This document shows, piece after piece, positions 1 to 11,711 of a stretch of DNA of 64,000 nt (its first letter is position 1; each line of letters starts with the position of its first letter). The stretch covers positions 1,302,001 through 1,366,000 of the forward strand of contig KQ964247.1 of assembly GCA_001566295.1 (NCBI GenBank), given 5' to 3'. Made by a program: the position numbers and the translations under genes. The notes beneath the pieces were generated by a model. That model had not been told where the DNA came from, made no database searches, and saw only the letters and a list, made by a program, of their open reading frames with translations. The DNA is from Microdochium bolleyi. Taxonomy: Eukaryota > Ascomycota > Sordariomycetes > Xylariales > Microdochiaceae.

Positions 1-569
1 GAGAAGCCCGAGGCGTTCCTGAACGGTCTGTGATGAAAGAGAATCTGGTCCCTAGATAATAGAGAGACGGTGGGGAGGGGACCACCTATCGATGTGGCTG
101 CCATTATTCTTTCTCATGGACAAACCGCTTTTGGTCTTTCTCACTGCGGTTCTCTCCCCGCCTTTTGCACCTCGAATTTTTCCAAGGGCTTTCCGTGTTC
201 TTGCATTACACACACGGGCTTCAGCACACACCCGTGCACACATATATATATATATGTAGTCCTCTTCCAACGGGTCGCACGCACAATTTTACACATCATA
301 ATAATCTTCAGACAGCGAGGGGTCACCGAGTGGCAGGGAGGGGATGGGCACGATGAGTGAGACGAGGCTTGCTTTTCGATTTGTATCTGAGGAAATGGGG
401 TAAGGATTGTGGTTGGTGAGAGGAGCGATTCGTCGCAGTTGTAATTTTCATTGTTCTCTGATGGTAGATGTATGGATGAGTCTTCGTTTTGATGCCTTGC
501 GACAGTGTACCGAGAAGCACTCCATAGCGGTCTTTTTCACTTTCATTATCGAAACTTCGCTCTTTCTGC
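1..569. other. 3' flank of the CorA-like gene, no gene seen
   Basis: No convincing coding sequence lies between the window edge and the stop codon of the CorA-like gene at 570. The only notable element is a short alternating TA tract around 240-258. The stretch probably holds the 3' UTR of that gene. Confidence 0.5.
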
Positions 570-3500
570 CTACCGTCGCCGTCGTTGTCTCCATTCCTTC
601 GCCACGCCCGTGAAGTTGCCATCCATCCTGCTGAGATCGGTCTGAGCCCTCGCAGGGTGTGTGCGGAGCCCCAGCTCGAAGGCGTCCTGGTTCTCGGCCT
701 TCGAGCGTCCGCGAATTTGGTCAAACCATGATCGCCACCCGATTTTGCCCGAACTATTGTCGCTGTACATATTTCTGTCTGAGCCTATTGTTGCCTCGAA
801 CCACTTTCTACCTGCTTGCATCCACTTTTCCCACCGGTATGCATATATCAGGGAGACTCCTATGACGGCAGACGTGATGGGTATGGCCACAATCCAGAAC
901 ATATACTGGCTCTGTTCCATGTCTCGGATGCCCTCGACGTTCATCCCGAAGAAGCTCGTCACGAAAGACCTGCCAGCCAATGTCAGATTTGAGCCCTGGC
1001 CCCTGGCACATTTTCATGCCTTCGAGTGTTGTGGTATAACTCACAGCGGTAAGAAGAGCACCGTCACGAATGTAAATACCCATATAGCGTGGTGGTCAGT
1101 CTCCTCCTGGATCTCGATGGCATGTCGCAGCCTCCGGTGCAGATCCTGGACGTGTTTCTGGTGCTCCTTGACTTGTCGCTGCCGCGATGACAACTTTCGA
1201 ATCTGGCGCTGCAGGAAGCCACTCTCCAGCTCAAAGTCCTGAACCCGCTTGTGCGTCGTGATCTGAGATGAAGACGGGTCAAGAACTCGCATCAGGTCAT
1301 TATAGAACTTCAGCTGCCAGTAGATGACCTTTTGAAGGCATCCGAGCTCATCGTCCAGAGCAACAATATGGGGGAAGAGGCCTTTGCAAGGTCGGCTGCT
1401 GATCTGGGAGTGCAGATAGTTCGTGTACTCCCGGTACATCCTGTGAACGTCGACATGTGTCTTGGACATTGTCATGATGCGACGCGTAGTGAGACCACTA
1501 GCAAGGATTGCTATCAGGAAATGGGGTTGCGTCGGTGTCAGCATAAACGATCCGTTCTTGTGACCTGCCTCGCTCGAGACCATGATTCCAACCATGGCTT
1601 GCTCCGTCAGCTCGAGTATTTTGGCGCGGTCAAGTGTGAGCCTTGAGGAGTACATGACTTTCTCTCCCTGGAGGAAATGGATCACGTTCTCTGCAGAAAG
1701 GGCCTGCATGGTAAACCCTATCTTGCGTGCGGTGTAAGCATACATGATGAATATGCGTTCGAACGCCGTGACGAGATGCTCCTCAATTCGATTGTCATGT
1801 CGGCCTAGAACAGCCACCCCTTCGTGGATCTCCCTTGCTCGGTCCAAGATCTCGTTGATGGCGGTTACCAGCGTGCGCAGGACGGAGGTGACGATGTGGA
1901 GACGGGTTTCTAGCAGCACTTCGGTGGCTGTCGTTAGCCAGAGTTCGTAGTTTCTGGGTCCGTTTCTGCCAAAGTGCTTCTTTCTCAAGTGTCTGTGACC
2001 AGAATCCCTGGACAAAAATCCCTTGTGGCAAGTCGTGCACTCTGCCAGGTTGTGGGATGGGCTTGGTATTCCGCACTCCTGGCTACGCTTGTCCTCCCCA
2101 AGGTAGATTCGTACTGAGAAGTTGTCGTGTCGCAGTGCTTCATCCTCGCAGTCTTTGGTGAGTTCCTCAACAACCTATTGTATACCGAGAGGTCAAATTC
2201 TGTTATTCTAGGTATCACGGAACTGTGAGAACTGACCTGGAAGATCTTGCCTACAAGGATCCAGAAGGCCTTCACTAGTGAGTGGTCATGGTCCAATGGC
2301 ACAAACTGACAGATCAAGCTCTTGGAAGCAGATAAGACCTCTGGTTTCAAGTCAAAAATGTCCTTCCTCAGTCCCTCGAGAACTTCATCGGAACGCGTGC
2401 GCAGCATCTCTGGGGACTGCCAGCTGCGGGTCTCGAGATCCGTGAGGCACACAGCGTCAGACTCGAACAGCCCAGTGTGATAGTCATGCCCCTGTCTCAA
2501 ACGTGCGACTATGATGTCAAGAATCATTGCCAACCGATCACCTGACGAGTGACCCGGTATCGTCCATGAGAGGAACGGCTGGCTGATCTCGTATTTCTGC
2601 GGTGTCGTTAGTTCAATCACAGAGGCCCAGTTATGCTTATTATAAGGTTGAAGGAAACCTACAGATCCACCCGAGCCGCTAAGGCTGTTGGCCCATGAAA
2701 CATTACCGTCTTTGCGCGCCTCGTTAAGGTTTGCGTTTGGCTCAGAACCAGGGACATGACGAGAGTCCCGCTCCTGCAGGCTAGTCCCAATCGCAGTGTC
2801 TCCAGTGCTGGTCGTGAGTGCGTGATGCATCGGTGCAATACAGTTGTAGTCGTTGATAATCACACCCATGGTCTTGCGCGGAGGGTTCCATTCGCCCAAG
2901 CTGATTTCGATATCTCTCCCGGGAAGAGGAAAAGCTTGATTTTCCTGCAGGTTCTCTACTTGTAATCGTGAACAAGGTCATTAGTGGCTGGCTTGCAAAT
3001 GTAACAACTCTAGCCAGCGATTGCCATGTCGATAATTCTGGTCATCTGATCTTTGTGCCTACTTACTATCCATGTGCGCCTCAGGGGCGTAGGGAACAAG
3101 TGCTCGGCTGTTATCAGGAGCACTTGATGGCGGTATCAAAGTCAACTTTAGCCGAGGTGTGTTTTGCTGAGTTAAGTGTTGCCACTTCATAGCTGTCAAC
3201 AGCTCATCTTGATCCAGCATTATGTCGAAATCGTTGACCGCTACGCGTGTCCCGAGGTTGGACCATGCATTCGCAAGAATCTTGCGCACGGCCTAATTTT
3301 TCAGTCAGTACGGTTTCTCGAGGGGGACACATCGAACTCACAAAGTAAGACGAGTTCTTGTTCAACATAGTAGCACACTCGCTACCGTTCGGGAATGTCA
3401 GAGAAACCACCATGTCGGTTGGCGAGCTTTCATGTAGCGAAGCTACATCACCACGAACTTCTTCCTGCGAGAGATGACTACAAGAGACGATGACTGATTG

Positions 3501-6342
3501 CAGCCTTAGCGATCTTGTGGTAGAGCTTGCGCGCTTTGTGTCCTGGACCATCTTGATGGATGGCCTCGAGAACAACGTTATGACGGGTTAAGGGTGTGAC
3601 TAACCTGCACCACACACGAGAAACCACAATTGTGGCACATGAACCAATTCTCCATCCTCACGTTGCAAGTTTAGTTTCTGGAACACTTGTTGTTCCTCGT
3701 GTTCCACAAAATTCCCGAAGTCGTACGAGCACTTCGCCAACGTTCTCATCGGATGTCTTCGATTATGGGCAGGTCGTGGCTGGGTCGGTCTTGTCGCATC
3801 TAGTGCTTGCAAGAAAGGTAACGAGCAAAAGAAGACCGATGTTGCCGCCGCACTGCCTCTGGGATCAAGAGGTCCATCGAAGCGTAACACAGTCCCAGGT
3901 TCCATGAACATCTGTCCTTGCGTGGTGTGACCGAGGACTTGTTCATATCTCAGACATTCTTTACGTAAAAGCTCCAAGGCGATGATTCGATGGTCTTGGT
4001 GAATGCGGGTGTCCTGAGAGACAACGTCCTATGATGATGGTCAGACATTTGTGATACTGGTGAAAATGGGGTTCTTGCACATACTATTAAGTCTTTGAGA
4101 CATAAGGTCTCTCGCTGCAGGTGGCTACGGTCGCAAAATTAGCTTATGGTTTCGGCATGGAACAGAAGACGACTTACATCCATATCAAAGGCGGCTCTGA
4201 CTCTTCTGTCTGAGCACCGCGTGCCAAAGTTGTGATTGCAGCCATATCACCACCGTGGCCTCGGGCACAGTGCTCGAGAAGAAGGGCTTCGAGTATCTGG
4301 GGCGGCGCGAAGTCTGATGCTGCCTTCTCGTCGCTAGACAGCTGGAACATATGTGAACCATCAGCCTGGTTGCAGGTAGTGTCGGAGCGAATTCGAGAAA
4401 GCTGAAACGTGATTTCTTCTCCCGAGTCGGCCCACGAAGTGGCTGGGGAGTAAGAAGAGACGCAGTGATCTTCAAAGACAGGACACACGGTTCTCCGAGT
4501 TTTGTGCGTTCGCGGGCGTTCAGGCGAATGCGCTACTGGACCTGTCGGCCGTGGGTGTCTCTGATCATTTGATATCGTTTTTGGACTATCTGTGAGAAGA
4601 CTTTCACGAAGAGAGCTGGCGTTGCTGTTGCGTGCGCTACCATGTCCGTGGGAATTATACTCTTCGCGTTTTGTCGACTGTGAGTACCGGGTGCCACCAC
4701 GCGCAGAAGAATGTGAATTTGACGACATGTTGGACGAGACTGGCCGAAATTCTTGCTGACCACAAAATTGCTGGTCGCTCTCAATGTCTGAGCTGGCACT
4801 GCTCTCAACGGAATAGCTGCCCTCTATTGCATTGTCATTGGAAAGGTTATGATCAAGAGCAATCTGAGCTCTTGGGTCCCGTTTCGGTTGAAATCTTGTT
4901 TTTGACCGTCCTCGCTCCCCCCAGTCCAAGCTCCCAAGATCACCATGACTCGATGAGAGATTCGATCTTGCCATAGATGGGCGTCTCGGGTCTTTGGGGT
5001 AGATCTTCATGGTAGCCTTCCTTCTCTGGTAGTGCCTTGGAGCTTCGTGGTGGCCTGCTGCAATCCTCTGGTTGGTTTCACGGTCATGCTGGCGCCATGT
5101 ACTATCTGTCCTGTTTGGCTTGTGGTGTTTCACTCGCAAGCCCTGCCTGGTTCTTGGAGGAGAATCGTATCTTGGATCTCGGCGTCGGAACGCGTTCAAA
5201 TGTGTACGAACTTCGTGATGCGGCGCCTTGTCCACGTAGTACACCTCTGGAACTTCTGCGTAGTAGCCTTGATGGCGCATGGGCGGTGCATAGCGTAGTG
5301 GTACTTTGAGGGAATCCGAGGTCTTATATGGGTGTCGTGATGATGAAGCCTGGTTTCGAGCCAACGGCGGGTTGTCGTAGACTTGTCTGGGCTGTCTTGG
5401 ATATTTGTGACCTCTTGAGTAGCTGGGTCCGGAGGGCGTTGAAGTTCTCAAGGACGGTTGCTCCCTCTCAACACTATTGGGAGTCCAGTTCAGAGGCATA
5501 GCAAATGTGCTTTCACCGAAGGCTGGACCGGGTGGCATATGCGTCTGCTCAAAGTGACTTGGCTCAAATGGCTGCCCCGATCGTGAAGTCTCAGAAGGCC
5601 CATACGCCTCGGCAAATTGAGAGCGAGAGCCAGGCAAAGCTTCCTCTCCAGCACCGTGTTTTGATTTGTGCGCTCCATTTAGTGGCTCGTGGAACCTCTG
5701 AGCAAAGTCGCTTTCGGTCTCCGATGATACAAGCGAGACAGGCGACATTCCGTGTTGTAGATTGTCGTCCGAAGCGCTCTCGACAGTCGCATGGAATGAC
5801 TTGACCCTTGAGAAGTCCGAGGGCGGTGGAGCCGGGGACTTTCGTTTCTTTCGCGAATGCACAGATCCATGGTGCGAAGGGGATCTGTCCGTCGCGTATC
5901 TACCCGGAGGCTTCAGAAGTGTGCTTTTGTGGCGAACAGAATTGAATCCAGGAGTTTCCGAGTCTTCGCCACTTGTAACAGCAACACTATCCGCGGTGTG
6001 ATGACTAGCGAGCCTCGGTCTATACGAGTCACGGGCGAGTGGGTGACCCGAAGCAGTTCTTGAAGGTGGACGATGACCTTGCTCCAGTGGTATCGGCGCG
6101 AATGGATTGGCGAACGCTTTTTCTTGGCCTTCCTCACTGGACTCGCAATCGCATCTCGACACTTGTACAGGAGGTTGGCCTAATTTCGCAGCCATGTTCA
6201 TCTGTGGCAGTGCCATGCTCTTCGAGGCAGGCTTTTGACCTGAGGAGTGGGAAGCGCTTGATGATTTGTAAACCTGTTGTCGACCTTTGCAGCTATTGTT
6301 CAATCTGTGGTTTCGACATATATCTGTAATGATCTCTGGCAA
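570..6342 (-). CDS. CorA-like Mg2+ transporter-domain protein with long disordered N-terminus and C2H2 zinc finger
   Basis: Eight exons join in frame: 6342-4178, 4124-4085 (a 40-nt microexon), 4028-3605, 3493-3342, 3292-3067, 2958-2237, 2174-1045 and 969-570, giving about 1,752 residues. Residues 1-720 are Ser/Arg/Pro-rich and look disordered. A finger CTTC-x12-H-x4-H lies near 1289-1310. It is followed by a helical region and two C-terminal membrane segments (about 1605-1622 and 1642-1664), with SFFGMN between them. GMN at this place is the hallmark of CorA-family cation channels, and the preceding helical domain fits the CorA cytoplasmic funnel. Such divergent CorA-like proteins are common in filamentous fungi; their transport activity is mostly assumed. 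The odd features are the very long N-terminus and the zinc finger. The frame closes at every junction. Exon 4's acceptor (AATCAG before 3493) is the least certain. The start at 6342 is the first Met of the open frame. Confidence 0.85.
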
Positions 6343-7393
6343 GATTGAGATCCACTACATCTCAGCGTGGGTGAAGGCGAATGAGGCGGTCGAAGACGTT
6401 GACAACAGAGAGAGTCTCTGCGTGATAAAGTCCCTCAGCCAGAATACCACTCGTCCGGCTGCTTCCTCCTCAGCTTTGATCTTGCGCACCATAGCGGTCT
6501 CTCAAATGGGCCGCATAGGCAGCCCTCGCTGCAAAACACCGGAATAGTCTGCGCGAAACAGCATGGCTGCTGCCAATGGAGACTTCGTTATCTCCTGCAG
6601 GCTCTGCCCACCAATGCAGCTGCGCCGAGAATGAATACGGGACGGCCATGTCCAGCCTTGCCAGCGTCGTATTGTGGACTGGCCGGGGGCCAACCGCGCT
6701 CGTCATAGCTGGTTCATGGCTGCGTGCAGACAGATGTATGCAGGAGTGCTGTAATGTTGGTTCCACGTCTGGACTGCATGACGCTGCGGAGTTGGGAGGC
6801 ATCGTCCTCACCCCCGTCAAGGCAGTGCGTCGAAGCCTCGAAGCCTCGGCGACGGTCGCATGCTCGATGGTGGGCTCAGCCACAATCCGTTGGCTCGTTC
6901 CATATGTGGTGCGATTGAGGATGTGATGCTTCGAAGTGGTCTATTTTGAGAACTGTGCAAGCTTGTTGCGCTTCGGCACGACCTTCTTCGCGTAGGCCTA
7001 GAGGACTGACCAAGATGGTGCTTTTCCCTGGACGGTCGTACCTGGCCAAATTCCCAGGTGGCTAGTCGTCGCAGGAGCGCAACGTCGACACACTGCACGA
7101 TGTCGTGCGAGGCTGTGTATCGATGCCAGGATGCCTTCTCCGCAATGAGACTCCATGGCCTCACATTCAACGTCTTTCAGCTCTGCCTTGTGCAGACTTG
7201 GCCCCTGCATCACAGCATCGCCATCACATTACACAGGAAGGCTCAAATGCGGCCGGCGGCCTGCCTCATCAATTCGGGGCATGCAACCATGCCACGCGAG
7301 GCATGTATGGTTCTTCCACAAAGAGCAACTTAAGCCTATATGGTCACGCGCGGAAAACCCACAAGCTAGCTGTTGCTCGTGTATGGGCCGTTC
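6343..7393. other. Intergenic, no gene seen
   Basis: This is the 5' region of the CorA-like gene and the 3' flank of the RraA-like gene. Open frames here are short, lack family resemblance and overlap one another on both strands. Confidence 0.5.
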
Positions 7394-8318
7394 CTACGAC
7401 CTGAACTTCTTGCTTGCCTCCACGAAGCTCATCCCACCCTTGATCGCCACAGCCATCTGGTCGTCCATCTCAACCTGCCTCTTCATGAGTGGGAGGGCCT
7501 GCTCCGCCACCTCGGCAGGCAGCACGACTACGCCGTTCATGTCCGCGACAATGTAGTCGCCGGGCCGGATTTCGATGTCGTGCTCGTCGCTCTGGAGCGT
7601 GACTGGGACGTTGACACCAGCTACCTTGAGCACCGGGGCGGGCGGAGCGGTGCCGACGTCGCGGGCAAAGATCTTTTTGACGGACCAGGGGCATTTAGTA
7701 TGTCTTGTGAGTCCGAGTTGTGGTGCGGTGTAGGTGGATTTGAGACGTACGGGAAATCCAAGCTCTCTCTGCTCCTGCAGGTCGCGGAAGCGACCGTCGA
7801 TCACGGAGCCGACAGCACCGCTTGCCTGAGCTCTCATTGACATGAGGCCGCCGTACACGGCGTTGGACGTCTTGGGAGGGCTGGACACAAAGACCACAGC
7901 CCCTTCGGGTACGGAGTCGATCTGTCCGCGATGAGGTCAGCAATGAGGAGCTTTCGAGTGCGTGAAAGGGGCAAAGGAGACGGGTAGTAGAAGGACGCGA
8001 ACTGACGTAGTGCGTGGGATGCTTCCCGGCCGGGTCGTCGAGCGGGAGATATTTCACCGTGTAAGCCGGCCCCACGATCTTGGTCGGCCCGGCCTGGCGG
8101 AGCGGAGACCACATGCTCAGGCCCGGGAGGAACCCGCCATGCCGGTACCGGACCTTGTCGAGCTTGCACAGCGCGTCCGACACGTCGCAGCTTGTTGTCA
8201 TGCCTTGTCAGTTCTTTGGCCGATATCATGGCAACTGGGGAGCGGGAATGCCCTACGTCGTGTAGTCCTGCAGTGCCTGGACAACGGGATCGCGGGAGTG
8301 GGAGGCGGAGGCTGCCAT
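7394..8318 (-). CDS. RraA-like / HMG-aldolase family protein
   Basis: Exons 8318-8257, 8190-8007, 7921-7751 and 7672-7394 give 231 residues. The protein begins MAASASHSRD and continues into TTCDVSDAL, the usual N-terminal segment of the family. The motif DGRFRD near the middle carries the Arg-Asp pair that binds metal and substrate in 4-hydroxy-4-methyl-2-oxoglutarate aldolase/oxaloacetate decarboxylase members. GDYIVADMNGVVV near the C-terminus is also typical. The third intron is 78 nt, has no stop and ends in AAAAAG, so the unspliced frame stays open. I removed it because splicing restores GFPIFARDVGT. Members act in the cytosol on pyruvate-type substrates; the substrate of this one is not readable. 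It lies beside an MFS exporter and a polyketide synthase relic. Confidence 0.85.
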
Positions 8319-8958
8319 GCTGCCGAGGTGCCGAGCTTGTGTGGGTCGGGAGGGAGTAAGGACTCGCAGAGCGCCGATGCGCTGCAGCAGCATAAAGTAG
8401 GTGAGCCTCAACGGTAGAAACTTCTTTGTGTGTCCCGCTACGAGAGTCCTGCTAGGCGTTGGGCTGGATTTGGGAAAAGATGATGTCGGAAGGAAGCTGT
8501 CAATTGGAGGGGGGTGCAGTGGACCAGCGCATGTCGTTCTTACAGCCGGCCGAAACCGGGGCCGGCATGGATGGGCCTTTGCAACGCGGCAACAGGAGTG
8601 CAAATGACCTCGGACACGGGGACTCTACTTTTTGTCCTTCGACGAGGTACGCGTAGTGCTACCTGCCTTAAGCTAAGTAGACTCCTTGCACCTGGCGTAA
8701 GTATTTTAGAAACCAACAGTCTGTAGCCAGACCAACACATCTCAAATTGATTGCGTGATGAGCCACGCAACTGTCACCCCAGGCAAAGCTCAGTCAATGA
8801 TGTAAACTATGCTCACCTTGATCTGTCATACTTCATTTTGGTGTTCGTACAGTGCAAACAGCGTATCAGATGCTACTCTCCGGGTTGCCTGATCTCAACT
8901 TCCTGCAAGTCCATGACCAGGCTGTGAAAGAGACAAAAAAGACCGCTATTTCTAGGCA
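8319..8958. other. Intergenic, no gene seen
   Basis: This 640-bp stretch separates the start of the RraA-like gene from the stop of the MFS gene. An open frame on the minus strand (8603-8253) runs into the RraA-like first exon, but its part upstream of 8318 has no family resemblance. Confidence 0.5.
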
Positions 8959-10851
8959 TCAATGGTAGTTCATGCTCTGGAGCTCGACAGAACTGCCCAT
9001 GTTGCCATGGCTATGATCGTCGCCGTGATTCGAGACGCCCTTGGGGAACAGTGCGCGGTCGAGTGTCAGCAATGACGACAGCGAAGCAGCAAGAGCCACT
9101 GCAAAGATGATTGTCATGTCCGTGTTGAACGATTCAACAAAGTTCCGTCGTGTAAGCTCTTGCAAAGACGGTGGTAGAAACTGCTGGACCACTGGGTTGT
9201 TCTTGATGAGCTCAATGTCGCTGGCATTGAAGAGCTCGCTCTTTGCGTCCGTTGTGTGGTTATACACGATGCTGCACACGGCGATGCCCACAGCGCCTCC
9301 GAATACCTGCATCTGTGCCACGATTCCCTTTCCAACGGCAAGGTGGCGGCTTGGGACCAGGCTCTGGGTAAGTAGTGTCGCAGATCCGAGCGATAGTCCG
9401 ATACCCAACCCCAAGATAACCTGGTAGCCATTCTGGGCCTTGGTCTCGGCGTCTGCACTTCGCAGAGTCGTGAGGATGAGAACCACTCCGATCACTTGGA
9501 AGAACTGAGACAGAATCAAGACGACGGTTGCCAGGATTCGTTTCTTGCAGATAGTGCCAGCGAGGAAGGACCCAAGGGCTGTCGTGCCGAGCATTGGGAG
9601 CAGGTGGACTCCGGCGATCAATGGCCCGTCGTGATTGACAATCTGAAATCTCTCCGGCAGAATAACAAGGATCGAAAGGTAGATCCAGCCTGTGAACAAG
9701 CAGCAACTGGCCCTCAGTTAGCTCATTCCCTCGCACTGGCGCATTGAAACGGCGTGTGCTCACAGGCTTGCTCCTATGTAGACGCGGTTCTGTATGAGAA
9801 TCAACGGTATCATGGGCTCGATTTTGATGAACCTCTCGCGGCTGGAGCCGAGCCAGACTTCCCACACAAGGAAAGCTACCGCGGATGAACCCCCCAAGAC
9901 AGCCAACGCGAGTGAGAGAGGTAATGCTGATGACTGAGTGCCCAGTGTCGCAAGGGATGACAATATCATTGAGCAGGCTGCCGTGCTCAGGAAAGCACCC
10001 CGGAAGTCAATACTGTGCCATCGATGCCGTGCCTCGAATTCCGTGGGATGCCAAATGCTATTGTGCTTCCAAGCGAACATCAAAACAACGATCGCTGCGA
10101 CTCCAAAGGGTAAGCTAGAACCTCATCAGTCCCGGGTTCGACGGTCTGGGTTTACCACACAAGGGCAGCGGAAGACGCACTTGATGTAAAAGATCCACCT
10201 CCACGTCGCGAAGGCTGTGAGAGTTCCTCCGAGAACAGGCCCCAGGACGAAAGAGATGGCCAGGGTTATGGCGATGCATGCCCCAGAGAACTGTGGCCGA
10301 TGGGCTGGAAATACCGCGTACAGCCCGACTTGCGCCAGACTATACATGCCTGATCCACCAAAGCCTTGCAGCGCTCGGAAAAATATCCTATGCCCGTTGA
10401 GTCAATATGATCGCGGTTATCTTTGGGGCGTGCTCCTTGCGCTGGGCCACGTACAGCTGGTCTATGGAGGTGGACAAGCCACTGCCGAGAGACCCGATAG
10501 TGAACAAGGACCACGCCCATAGCAAGAGCCGCTGAGGATTCCAGATGTCGCTCGCCTTTGCAAAAGGGATGACGAGGCTGACGAAGGCCAGAAAATAAGA
10601 GATGACCACCCAAGGAGCCTTGATGAACTCGTGCAAATCGAGCGAGATGGTGAGCAGAGATGTGTTGACGATGGATGCGTCGAGGCTGGGAAACAGCAGG
10701 CCGAAAAGCAGTCTGCATTTGAACAGGAGTGAGTGCCAGGAAGCATGGTATGCATTGCCATGAGCGAAGCGGGCAGAAGATGTACTCACACGCCAATGTT
10801 TGCTGCGCGGCCGAGGGCGGCCCTCGTGGCACAGGAGATGGTGTAGGTCAT
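8959..10851 (-). CDS. MFS exporter, DHA2-type (14 membrane helices)
   Basis: Five exons (10851-10790, 10712-10455, 10387-10181, 10114-9764, 9706-8959) give 541 residues. The first helix carries FPSLDASIVNTS, the DHA2 motif with the acidic residue of the drug/H+ antiporters. Helix 5 carries GPVLGGTL, motif C of antiporters, followed by WRWIFYINLPFG, strongly conserved in fungal 14-helix exporters. All four introns restore this family sequence. Proteins of this type sit in the plasma or vacuolar membrane and export toxic compounds or secondary metabolites by proton antiport. The C-terminus ends in a short His-rich cytoplasmic tail. The position next to a polyketide synthase remnant suggests it once served that cluster, but this is inference. 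Confidence 0.9.
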
Positions 10852-11686
10852 TGTTGAGTGCTGTCCGGGAGTATCCAAGCGGAAGAGTGGATGTCTTGCC
10901 CGCCAGTAGACTCTGGTGATGAAGTGATGAACGGTGCCTGTTTGGAGAGCTGCGTTGATGGCCAGAAGTCCGCCAGCGTTTGCTCGCAGTTATCCATCCC
11001 AGAGATCAAGCAAGCCTGTGCATTGCGGCACTGATGTAGAGAAGGCACGACTGCCGCCACATGTGGCAATCACTGGCTCCTGCCATTTCGTCTTGAATCC
11101 TTGCTCATGATCACGACTTGTGGCTCCTTCCACGTGGCCAGCCCCAGCGGAAGCCCCCCAACCCTCCGTGATCCAGTACCTCTAACATGCCTTGTGGACA
11201 ACAATCATCCGTGTTCTCGCGCGTCGATCCATTGGGCATCCCAGCGGCCAAGCGATGGACGAGCCGCTTCGTTGGTATACATGAGTACTGGGCACAAGCT
11301 CGGGGCAGCCAACTTCGGAGATATCGTGGTCGCTGCTGCCAACATGTCACGACTCCTTTGAATCTGGGCACTGAGGCATCCAGTTGTCGCCTTGCTGGTT
11401 GCCTCTCCAGCGATCGGACGTTATCATCTCTCCAGAAGCAGACGATTGGTGCACTGCTGGTGGCGAGACATTCCAAGTATGCCTCAGGAATTGTATGCCT
11501 GACCAGGGCAGCAAGTCTCCGCCGAGAGTGAAGGATCTCATATATCTGCCCTGTTCTGAACGAGCTGAGCTGTCTGTCTTTCTCTTCACCACTCTTCTAT
11601 GGGGTAGCTTACGGGTAGGTGTCATAACACTTGCCCTTTTTGCATCTCAGAGACCTCCGTGAAGATGAGTGAAGATCGATTTACCC
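10852..11686. other. Divergent intergenic region upstream of MFS gene and PKS relic
   Basis: No coding sequence can be supported. If the polyketide synthase was once complete, its upstream domains (KS, AT and others) should lie here and are not recognisable, so they were lost or rearranged away. Confidence 0.5.
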
Positions 11687-11704
11687 GCCCCCCCCTCCCC
11701 CCCC
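11687..11704 (+). repeat. C-rich homopolymer tract
   Basis: An almost pure run of C broken by a single G and a single T sits just before the point where polyketide synthase homology begins. It could mark a deletion junction or simply be a slippage-prone tract, and is a likely place for sequencing error. Confidence 0.7.
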
Positions 11705-11711
11705 GTTGAGC

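Noticed and set aside
4174..6342. Separate 722-residue gene ending at 4174
   Set aside because: The apparent stop is part of a GTAAGT donor; a 40-nt microexon restores frame into the CorA-like part.
6470..6883. 137-codon minus-strand frame upstream of the CorA-like gene
   Set aside because: No domain, no conserved look and competing frames on both strands; kept as intergenic.
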